Shown: piece by piece, positions 55,742 through 64,000 of the stretch
Layout: the number at the start of each line of letters is the position of its first letter
Position numbering within the stretch: position 1 is the first letter of the stretch
Origin: Megalonaias nervosa
Taxonomy: Eukaryota; Mollusca; Bivalvia; Unionida; Unionidae
Reading direction: 5' to 3'
Length of the DNA: 64,000 bases
NCBI GenBank assembly: GCA_016617855.1
Contig: JAECUM010003657.1
Span: 45,303 to 109,302 of the forward strand
Notes under the pieces: generated by a model
What the model saw: only the letters and a program-made list of their open reading frames with translations
Told to the model about the DNA's origin: nothing
The model's database searches: none
Program-made: the position numbers and the translations under genes

Positions 55742-56620
55742 TACATGTAAACCACCGATTTTCTTGCACCCTTGGTTCCAAAGCGTTGCCAGATTAACAT
55801 CTTTGCCAGACCAACCGAGATCACGCATCACCAACATAATGCAGTTTCATCTGCATTATACACCTGCTCAGGACTGAGGTGCTCATCAACTATAAGCTTC
55901 TGAAATTTGTCCACATACTCGGCAGCTTCTTTGTGGTCTGCAGACCATTTTTCTCCACACACATTATGCATAGAAATTCCATAACGCTTCTTGAACCTTT
56001 GAAGTCATGCTTCACTATAGTCACACTCATGTTCTACTTTAAGTTCTTTATGAAACAATTGAGCCTGGTCCATTACCATCCTGCCAGATGAGTCCACTAC
56101 GTCACTCCGACACTGTCAAAACCATTCCATCATCACTCGGTCATGCTTAGTACTCTAACCATCTTTCATAGTTTTTCTAATGTTCATTCGCTTCTTGGAA
56201 TCACTCTCTGAATTGAATTTCAATATTTTGTCCCTCTGCTTCTTTATATCGCAAACAGCTGATGAACCAATACCGTATGTTTAACACAGCTTTCACACAG
56301 AAACACCATGTTCCAATTTTTTCAACAGTTCTACTTTGTCTTGTATCGATACTGACTGGTGCTTATGCCTGACACCACCAATGACACTTGCATCTTTCTT
56401 AGAAGCCATAGCTAGGGTTAAATGTAAAAAGTAAAATAAGATAAGAATCACACAAAATACAAACATCACCACCAACAACTGCAATGTAAACAATCCAAGT
56501 GAGTACGCACCCAGTATACTAATTTGACGGTGTCTGGAATTTCAAGTGCCCTCTCATAATTTCGTCCAGCATGAAAGGTGCTGGACCATCCGTTGCCGGA
56601 AAATCAGTGGTTTACCTGTA
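55742..56620 (-). mobile_element. Tigger/pogo-like element, internally deleted, with TA duplication
   Basis: The left terminus CATGTAAACCACCGATTTTC (from 55744) and the right terminus GAAAATCAGTGGTTTACCTG (to 56618) are inverted copies flanked by TA. On the minus strand the transposase starts at 56408 with MASKKDASVIGG, then KHQSVSIQDKVELLKKLEHG, the CENP-B N-terminal helix-turn-helix typical of pogo/Tigger/JRK proteins. Further down come EYVDKFQKLIVDEHLSPEQV and YNADETALCW, the start of the DDE domain with its first Asp. Stops and frameshifts break it, and the rest of the DDE domain is deleted. Confidence 0.9.
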
Positions 56621-56629
56621 CCAGTAGTT

Positions 56630-57170
56630 CTCTCTATAGGCATTAGTAGGGTATGGTTGACTGGAGATTACTGACCAATGGGTCTTTATGTCCCCAACTT
56701 CTGGTCAATATACAAGGTCTTGACCTAACAGGGCTGAGCAAATCCCATTGCCTGACATCCAACACTATTCATTTTCGAAGACAGGCATGTAAAATTTTCT
56801 AGGTCTCTTGCCCAGGAAAAGTCCATTTTTCCTAATTTTAAAAAACAGTCAGGCAAGTACTTATTTGCATGCCATAATCACTTTATTTACCTTTATCTGG
56901 CCATTCAAGCTCTTTTGGGGTATTGAGTGCTTGATTCTACCAGACTCCATGCACATGCATTTATTTACATCCAAAAACTCAAGGAGGCATAAGGGACCAA
57001 TTGCACAAAGGAGGTGTGTCCCACATCCCAAATGGATACATTGGTATAATAGGCAACTTGGTGGGATACTGATCCAATCCCCTTCCCTAGTCTGGACCTG
57101 CTGGGCAAACTCCCAATCATGTATGGGGTGTGATGGTAGAGTTGGGAGTCGGGGTACTCAGTCTGATCCT
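56630..57170. other. DNA between two transposons, nothing recognised
   Basis: The plus-strand frame 56808-57182 lacks known motifs and reads like chance. Confidence 0.45.
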
Positions 57171-58092
57171 TATTACAATTAGGGGTGAGTATTGCCAGGA
57201 AAAAATGTATTGTAATATACTGCGATATGGCATGTCTGTATTGCGATATGTATCAGTATGTATTGGTCACTGATAGCATTTATGACTTGAATGCTGATTT
57301 TGCATATTTTGTACTGAAATAATGAGCAATTTCCTTGCGTTTAATAAAATATGAAGAAGAAAATGAAACCATCTTGCTTTTAATTCCACCAAAACACCCA
57401 GTAACTGTAATAATCACATCACTTGTTTAGAAAACAATAAATATATCAACATGTGAAAACTTCTACAAGCAAGAAACAAAAATACTGGAAAAGAGTTATA
57501 GAATTATTTTGCCTGATTAGAAAGTCTTCAAATCAAAATGATCTAAAGATTCATTTCTTGCAGTACAATCATGACATGGGATAAACACAAGAAAAACTAC
57601 ACATAATCACAAATTATCACATTGATAAATATCCTACTTTGATTAGAAAAATGAATAATATAGTAAATTAATAGTAACAGTGATTCCAAACCTTTCTTGG
57701 TTTGAACCTGAGAGACTAATTACTTAACAGGCAGCAGAAATAAAATCATAGAAGAACCTAATTTGGCTGACTAGAAACAGTAATTTTGTGACTATCAAAA
57801 TTAAACTAATAATATAATTTGATCACTGATGTAAACCCCTTGTTTTCATCTATAAATTGGCAACACTGTCAAACAATAAATTTCTCCAATAAAAAAAGAA
57901 CACAAAATATGTGACTAGATAAAACAAAGTCTTTTACAACTGGACAAAATTGGAAATGTCAGCTTATTTAGCTGTGTTTGAAACAAAGGATTAGCAAATT
58001 AACATTTTTCTAGAGAAACTTGTTTCCGTGTCCTAGCCCCTCTTATGTGAATCCATCAAAGTCCAGAGTTCATTGTGTTTACAAAGGAGACA

Positions 58093-60211
58093 TTAAGGTA
58101 TTGTTATGTTCTTCTTCAGAAATAATAGCATATCAACATTCTCTGCACTAACTGCTGCCCTTTGGCTTGAAACAATATCTCCTACAGTACTGAAGACTCT
58201 TTCAGAAGGGACAGATCTTGTTGGTTTGCAGAGCAACTCTCTTGCATAACTAGATAACACAGGAAACTGATGTTGATGATCTTGCCACCATTGTAATGGG
58301 TTCTGGGCAAGAGAAATGGACTCCTGATCCTTGTAGCTCTCAACTTCTTCAGTTACTTTTTCAAGAACAGTCTTAGTATTTTTCTACGCTTTCACAACGT
58401 ATACATCTCCAAAAATGGAAGCAAGACCAGCATTAGTGATCTTTGGAGAAAAAGAACTTGCATCTGTTAGAGCAATGCAAGCATCAGCAGATGTAGATAA
58501 GACAGAAACAGAGTCAACTTTAGCTAATGTGGATGAGTCAGAAGCATCTTCATCTGTCTTTATTCTTTTCATTTGGTGAGATGTAGTTGTGCTGATATCC
58601 TCAGCTGACAAGGCTGGTAATGCAGGAAGAGGTGGAACATTAGTAGCTGAATCCTGCTGGCAAACCTGTTAAACTTTCTTTGGCTGATTCTGTTCGTAAG
58701 AAGTGGATGCAGCCAGAGCCAAGCGGCTGAAGACTTCAAATCGATTGTTGTTAGTTAGAAAAGGGAGGTTTTTGAACCTGGGGTCCAGAGCAGTTGCTAT
58801 CTGGAAGAAATCCTTGTTTCCTTCATATCTGGTCGAAAGATCATTCACAATAGTTGCTTTCATTTATTTCATCACTGCTGAATCATGATCAGATGGTGCC
58901 ATAAGTGTAGTCAACAGTTGATTCCGCAGTGGAAAATGATGGATATGGTGGGTGTTTCTTCTGTGCACAACACTGTTGTGATTGTCCGTAGTCATTTCAA
59001 ACACGCCAATACTTCTTCAGCATTGCTAATATCAGTTTCTGACAAGGTACTTACATCTTTGTTCACACTGCGCACCTCTTTGCTGGTTAGGGAAGCATAT
59101 ACAGCTGGTTGTAGTTCCAGAAACCTTTCAATCATGTCAGCTGCTAAGTTCCATCGGGTACAAATATCTTGAATTAGTTTGTGTTTTGGTAAGTTTAGGA
59201 GCTCAATTTTGTCGCTGAGTATTCCTGCAGCAACTGCACGGCAGTGAAAACAGCTGACAATTCTTCTGATCCTGCCAAGAAGTCTGCTAACATCATTGAT
59301 TTTCAGGCCTTGCTGGGCAGCTAAATTTAAAGTATGTGCAAGGCAACCAATATGTGGGTTACATCCTGCTTCTGATGCTGTGGCAGCCATGTTTGAAGCA
59401 TTGTTAGTTACCAGTGGAGGAATGGATGGAATTCCCCATTCATTAACAGCTGACAACAGAATTGCAGCAATATTTGCACCTGTGTGACTCTCGGGTAGAG
59501 CCTGTGTTTGTAGCACATAACTCTGAAGTTTCCAATCAAGAGAAATAAAACATACTGTAACATATGATTCTGTTGCTCTGGAAGTCCAACTGTTAATGCA
59601 ACTTTTGATGCTAAGTGCAAGCATACTTTTACGTCTTCCTTGACTTGTAAAAACATATCTGGGATAATTTTCTCAGAGAAGACTTGTCTAGATGGCACAA
59701 CATATCATGGATCAAGCACCGATGCCATGTTTAAAAATCCTTTGTTTGATACAACACTATACGGCCGCAAATCGTGAACGATGAAACTAGCAATGGCATG
59801 AGTGATAGCTGTGACATTGGTGCTGAAGATCTGCATTTCATCTGTGCACCTAGCATATCCACAAATCTTTGGTTGTCGATCTGAAACAATATGTACACTT
59901 TTAATGGAACCTTCGGCTGTTGCATTAGAGGCTGTGTCACTCTGCTGCACAGTACTTATGGAAAGTACTGATGGATGGTGACGCCGTAAATGAGTCGAGA
60001 GGTCAGTTGTACCACCTGCGTGCTTGATTTCAGTTTCGCACATATTATACACAGAAACAGTTTTGTCAACTGTATTAGTGCTAAACTCCGTTTTTAGTGA
60101 AAAATTATTACAAACAGAACTCTTTGCTCTTGGGTTTTTCACTAGCTCATACACAGAAGCTGCGATTTTGGTAACTACATTAAGCCTAATAAAAGATATT
60201 GGTGTGCTCAA
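58093..60211 (-). pseudogene. ZBED-type hAT transposase pseudogene
   Basis: On the minus strand, first a BED-type zinc finger (SVCNNFSLK; CETEIKHAGGTTDLSTHLRR; HH). Next comes a linker to ITHAIASFIVHDLRPYSVVS. The catalytic region follows: DWKLQSYVLQTQALPESHTG, LVTNNASNMAATASEAG, GCLAHTLNLAAQQGL, DICTRWNLAADMIERFLELQ. Then ATALDPRFKNLPFL. Last is the hATC dimerisation end NPLQWWQDHQHQFPVLSSYA, RELLCKPTRSVPSERVFSTV, ending NITIP and TAA at 58093. Breaks: a stop after MASVLDP (normally DPRYVVPS), a frameshift near 59600, a stop before MKATI at 58863, and further stops after QPKKV and YVVKA. The finger has CNN where Trp is usual. Inactive. Confidence 0.95.
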
Positions 60212-60343
60212 AGCTAGTTCCGGACGAGCTAATGTTGGTGAAGAAACAAAAAAAATCGTTATACCAGTATTACTATACTCGTATCACAATATACCATTTC
60301 AGGTATTTTGTATTGCAATTTACTGGTAAATCAGTATATCGTT

Positions 60344-60621
60344 ACACCCTTAATTGGGGCCCCGAGTGGCCGAGTGGTCTAAAGCGCTCTCCGTTACGGA
60401 TCACTGCCATCTCACCTCTGTCTGCGTGGGTTCGAGTCTAGGATTCGGCGAATGTGGATATGTGAGAAAGCTTGCCAGTAGCTTCTCGTGGGTCGGTGGT
60501 TCTTTCCGGGGATTTCCCGGTTTCTTCCTCCACCATTAATTCTGGCCACCATGTATAGCCTATCGTGTGCTGAAAAATGGCGTTAAGCCCCACAACAACA
60601 ACAACAACAACACCCTTAATT
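60344..60621 (+). mobile_element. tRNA-derived SINE, family 1, nested in the hAT terminus
   Basis: The body (60356-60609) reads GGGGCCCCGAGTGGCCGAGT, then GGTCTAAAGCGCTC (A box TGGCCGAGTGG), box B GGTTCGAGTCT, and ends in CAACAACAACAAC. It is flanked by ACACCCTTAATT at 60344-60355 and 60610-60621. The duplicated 12-mer contains the hAT element's own last eight bases plus four bases of its target duplication. It is the best-preserved family-1 copy here. Confidence 0.96.
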
Positions 60622-60685
60622 ACAATGTGGCCTCTGAGTACCAGTGTAGAGTCAGCAACTAGGTCAATTCATCACTCATCAAAGT

Positions 60686-61210
60686 CTAGTGCTGCTCCTC
60701 CCATTCAGGAGGGTGTGACATGCTACCCTGAGAACACTGGTGCACTGCCTTCCTTGTGGAAGGCAGCAACATCCAACCCCGAGACAAGCAGTGAATTTTC
60801 TTCCCAACAGAAGGTAGTATCATGCTATCCTGAGATGAGCCATGCACCTCTTTCCCCTTGGAGGGCAGCATGATGCTAAGCTGAGATGAACAGCGTGCTT
60901 TCTTCCGTGCAAAAGGCAGCATTATGCTATCCTGAGATGAGCCATGCACCTCTTTCCCCTTGGAGGGCAGCATGATGCTAGGCTGAGATGAACAGCGTGC
61001 TTTCTTCCGTGCAAAAGGCAGCATTATGCTATCCTGAGATGAGCCATGCACCTCTTTCCCCTTGGAGGGCAGCATGATGCTAGGCTGAGATGAACAGCGT
61101 GCTTTCTTCCGTGCAAAAGGCAGCATTACACTATCCTGAGGTGAGCGTTGCATCTCCTTTCTCACTGTAGGCAACATCATACTATCCTGTGACAAGCTGC
61201 GTGCTTCCAT
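60686..61210 (-). CDS. Open frame of ten 17-residue repeats, unrecognised
   Basis: 174 codons from an ATG at 61210 (an in-frame TAG lies five codons upstream) to a stop at 60686. It consists of about ten 17-residue repeats, alternately of type SQDSIMLPFARKKARCS and SQPSIMLPSKGKEVHGS; the DNA period is 102 bp (two repeats). All copies stay in frame without a stop. The minus strand just upstream also has an open stretch (LSEFSDFSHTESQEAHHKKT) ending in a stop near 61310. It could be a fragment of a retroelement ORF1 or simply a minisatellite with a period divisible by three. I know of no matching family. Confidence 0.35.
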   Translation of the reverse strand: MEARSLSQDSMMLPTVRKEMQRSPQDSVMLPFARKKARCSSQPSIMLPSKGKEVHGSSQDSIMLPFARKKARCSSQPSIMLPSKGKEVHGSSQDSIMLPFARKKARCSSQLSIMLPSKGKEVHGSSQDSMILPSVGKKIHCLSRGWMLLPSTRKAVHQCSQGSMSHPPEWEEQH

Positions 61211-61229
61211 TAAGGGGGTGGCAATCTAT

Positions 61230-63150
61230 TCTCCAATGTTCATTCGTTCCTATGGGAAAGGTCTTGCCTGTCTCCAAAGAGATTTGTCTCATAAGCTCCT
61301 AGGGCCTAGGAGTGTTCATCTGAGCTGAAGAGCTAGTCTTCTTATGGTGTGCTTCTTGAGACTCCGTATGAGAAAAATCTGAAAATTCAGACAATGAGGG
61401 TGATTGACATTTCCATCACCCTCTAAAGAAAGTACATCTGGTATCAGCCAGATTCTAGATTTCAATGATTCTTGCATGTGCACTCTGAACATGCGAGGCA
61501 GTATGGTGAGTTCCCCAAGAACCCTTTCTTGTGGCCATGCTTTCCCTTAGATACATACCAATCATGGATGCTAAATTTTCAGGTGGCTAATCATCAGAGA
61601 CAAGTGCCTTTAATTTCCAAACACACCTGTCAAAGAAATCTCACAGGTTAGGTTATTAGGCATCATCACCTAGCTGCCTTTAAAAACAGACTGGTCAGAG
61701 TTGGCAATCTTGACATATTTGGAGCTCACAAACTGCCTATGGCTAGGTTAGAACTTGAAAGTCAACAAATCCAGTATAGGTACAATTACAATTAAAACAA
61801 CTTATAAGTTAAAATATCAATATATAATTCCTATTTGTCAAAACTTGCCTTAAACAAAACATTTAATTATCATGTCTGAGAATGACCTTGACAGTGACTA
61901 CTATCAGGACATCATGTGAAATTTTAAGTGTCAATTAATGAAAGAAACTGCACAATTCAGTATTTCAAGAATATGATACAAGTAAATGGGAAATAAAGGT
62001 GCTGATATATGTACTGTGGAAATTCTTAAATATAAAATGTACAGATCATAGAGCATTACGATCTGAACAAACTCTCTCTCCATTTTTTCGACTTGCCCAC
62101 AGGTATGTACAATGAAAAACATGAGCTTGCCCAAGCTGAATTTTAGCTTGTCCCAGGAGTTGGGCAAGTGGATATGTAAAGCCTGATATATAAAAATTAT
62201 GAAATGATACTATTGGTTTACTTTGTGAAACTGGAAGCTCAATTCACAAGTATGTATGACATATGAATTCATTAGACAGGGTAGTTAATCTGGTTCCCAA
62301 TCTGGCTTTGACATATGACATTCATTAGACAGGGTAATTAGTCTGGTTTCCATTTTGGCTCCCCATGACTCATAACAAGTGAGTGCAGTCTGACACAAAG
62401 GGTGTAGAAAGGTTGCAAAAGCAATGTATGACTGTACTGACTCACTTACACATCCCACACCCATCCTAAATATTATATCTTACCTAGTGAACAAAAAATT
62501 AAGTTTAAAAATTGCAAAATAATTAATTTTATATGGTCAAAAATGCCAAAGACAATATGCTTAAACTTTTGGGGAAAAACAGAATGGATTATAATGAGAA
62601 TACATTATGTGTGTTGTGTTAGAAGAGTGCAATATACACGGCTCCAATATGCATGCAACTGCAAAGTCAATCCAGATGTACTGTACATGACAATCAATAC
62701 ACCCATCTTTGACTGAAGGAAGTTTGGAGGAGGTGTGTGTCTAAGAAATGCAAGTGAAAGTTACATACCGTATTTCTATCCAAAGTGACCCCCACCTGCT
62801 CTTTAGCAGACATACGGATATAAATTTAAAAGTGATGAAAGCAAAGAAGTTTCACTGATGTGAACAAGACAAATGAGCTGACAGACTAAAGTTTTTAACA
62901 AAAAAGAATGGTAAATGCTTTCAATACTGACACAGTGTGCACAAGCTTTCAGAAGCTCAACTCAGACTGAATGATATTCAATAAATTCACATAACTGAGA
63001 TGAGCATTAGACTGCAAATAAATCTGAAACCATTAAATAACAGTGCAAATAGTCACTTGATGCAAAATAATGCTACAAAACAAGTCTTCATGAGCTGATG
63101 CAGTTCTTAACACATCACTGACACAAGCATTCAAGTAAGCAATGGATGTG
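61230..63150. other. DNA without recognised features apart from small duplications
   Basis: A roughly 60-bp direct duplication (CATTAGACAGGGTAGTTAAT and CATTAGACAGGGTAATTAGT) lies at 62260-62365. A hAT-like CTTGTCC/GGGCAAG motif cluster is at 62090-62175. A candidate first exon at 62769-62813 is listed separately. Confidence 0.45.
62769..62813 (-). CDS. Candidate first coding exon of the LRRFIP homologue
   Basis: An ATG at 62813 opens MSAKEQVGVTLDRNT and meets the donor GTATGTAAC after 15 codons, in phase 0. The phase-0 exon at 55177 could follow directly, giving a short N-terminus before AEAR like the short leaders of vertebrate LRRFIP1/2. Against this, the segment is flanked by CCGTAT/ATACGG inverted ends and lies in repeat-rich DNA, and the 15 residues show no recognisable conservation. 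Treat it as a hypothesis only. Confidence 0.25.
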
Positions 63151-63175
63151 CATCAATGGATCACCTGATGTGTGT

Positions 63176-63370
63176 AAAAATTACCAGCATCAAAGTAATA
63201 GTACACATGGAATTCATACAGGATTTAATAATTACCAATATCAAAGCAATAGCACACATGGAAATCATACAGGTTCAGATAATTACCAGTGTCAAAGCAA
63301 TAGTTGACATTTGCAAGCATACAGGATCAAATAATTAAAAGTATCAAAGCAATAGTACACATTGTAAACA
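63176..63370. repeat. 56-bp minisatellite, 3-4 copies
   Basis: Units contain ATTACCAGTNTCAAAGCAAT, AGTACACATGG, CATACAGGATCAAATA. The short plus-strand frame across it is a by-product. Confidence 0.85.
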
Positions 63371-63763
63371 TGGTTCCCAAGCTTTTCTAAAGATAAATTT
63401 CCAGGTCATTTCCAGGATGAAATTAATTTTTTCAAGGTTCACAAATGACCATTACTGGATGGAATTAAAGAACATTTTAGATTATAAAACATGCATTTTC
63501 TAAATCTAAAGATGTTTCTCTTTCAAGACTCTCCAAAACATCTAAGTCAGAAAAGATGATCACGCACAAAACCACAAAATGTATCACACTAAACGGGTTT
63601 GATTATATTCCTATAAATTGACATGTAAAATCATTTCAATGTACACAATAAAAATTCTAACTTTATTTTGCTGACCTGCATTATGCTGCTAAGTGGGAAC
63701 AACATAATGAACATAAATTAGTTTTGTTTCCTTTCAAACCTTTAATTCTAAAAAATGCTATAG

Positions 63764-63764
<1 letters not shown>

Positions 63765-63817
<53 letters not shown>
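63765..63817. repeat. (TA)n microsatellite
   Basis: About 26 TA dinucleotides. The surrounding 63370-64000 is AT-rich and featureless. Confidence 0.97.
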
Positions 63818-63820
<3 letters not shown>

Positions 63821-64000
63821 TCTTTTAGAAAGTAAACATTTCCTATTACAGTATCAAAAAACAATAAACGTAAATAATTAGAACCTTGTCTTGTAATGAA
63901 AAGAGTTTAACCCTGAATTTATCTATGCCAATTAATTTCAAACAAGATTTTTCAAACAACTTAATCTCCTTAAGATGATCTGGTTAAAAATCCATCATTT

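Larger units (their letters stand above)
57172..60626 (-). mobile_element. hAT transposon with 8-bp target duplication, carrying a nested SINE
   Basis: ATTACAAT at 57172-57179 and 60619-60626 are perfect 8-bp duplications. The termini are TAGGGGTGAGTATTG on the left and, inverted, TAAGGGTGTAACGAT on the right. The right terminus is present twice because a SINE inserted across it (60344-60621). The interior holds a ZBED-type transposase pseudogene. Region 57200-58090 is AT-rich and non-coding. Confidence 0.9.

Noticed and set aside
56808..57182. 124-codon plus-strand frame between two transposons
   Set aside because: Low-complexity start, no recognisable motif, no splice borders in phase and no relation to LRRFIP.
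58703..59487. Plus-strand frames opposite the hAT transposase
   Set aside because: They are antisense shadows. The minus strand shows the ordered BED finger, catalytic and hATC blocks.
60356..60450. tRNA gene (Leu/Ser-like A and B boxes)
   Set aside because: The tRNA-like part continues into a non-tRNA body and a CAACAA tail with target duplications, and copies recur in the window; it is a SINE head. The same applies at 10295, 17763, 46587, 50066 and 51188.

Overview
The window is metazoan nuclear DNA: AT-rich, intron-dominated and full of transposable elements, SINEs and minisatellites. There is no prokaryotic gene organisation. The repeats point to a marine invertebrate, most likely a mollusc: long modular elements built from roughly 160-bp cores with a short 5' hairpin-like cap and a GGACAGAC-type 3' end, resembling the 'pearl'/Helitron-like non-autonomous elements of bivalves, plus two tRNA-derived SINE families. 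The species assignment is inference.

One host gene accounts for essentially all the convincing coding sequence. It is a LRRFIP (leucine-rich-repeat Flightless-interacting protein, LRRFIP1/LRRFIP2) homologue on the minus strand, spread over at least 52 kb. Nine coding exons can be placed with canonical AG/GT borders and matching phases. In order of transcription they are 55177-55091, 52263-52222, 47849-47745, 45653-45483, 41246-41154, 32883-30142 (with an internal donor at 32730), 9469-9420, 6812-6707 and 3400-3321. The gene has two possible 3' ends. Reading through the giant exon gives a 913-codon acidic tail ending in Cys-Ser-Ile-Ser (LRRFIP1/GCF2-like). Splicing at the internal donor instead joins three downstream coiled-coil exons (LRRFIP2-like), whose final exon(s) lie beyond the left edge. 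The N-terminal exon is not certain; one candidate is at 62813-62769.

The introns hold everything else. 1-1.8 kb: decayed tyrosine-recombinase-type (DIRS/Ngaro-like) retroelement. 4-6.7 kb: 48-bp and 79-bp minisatellites. 7.8-8.6 kb and 48.0-48.9 kb: two copies of one TIR element. 10.3-10.8 kb: SINE and 25-bp array. 13.3-14.6 kb: 43-bp array. 16-20.6 kb and 36.8-40.2 kb: pearl-like arrays. 17.0-17.5 kb: 77-bp array. 25.1-26.5 kb: 33-bp and 50-bp arrays. 34.1-36.1 kb: 2-kb TIR/TA element. 43.1-44.4 kb: hAT remnant. 46.6 and 50.1 kb: second SINE family. 49.3-49.9 kb: tyrosine recombinase remnant. 55.7-56.6 kb: Tigger/pogo-like remnant. 57.2-60.6 kb: hAT transposase pseudogene with a SINE inserted at its terminus. 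60.7-61.2 kb: open frame of 17-residue repeats.

The most unusual pattern is that four introns of the LRRFIP gene carry tandem duplications that abut or include a splice junction. In two of them the arrays contain copies of an exon's 3' edge together with its 5' splice site. All annotation is from reading the sequence; no database search or transcript data were available, and family comparisons rest on recalled knowledge of LRRFIP, hAT, pogo and DIRS proteins.
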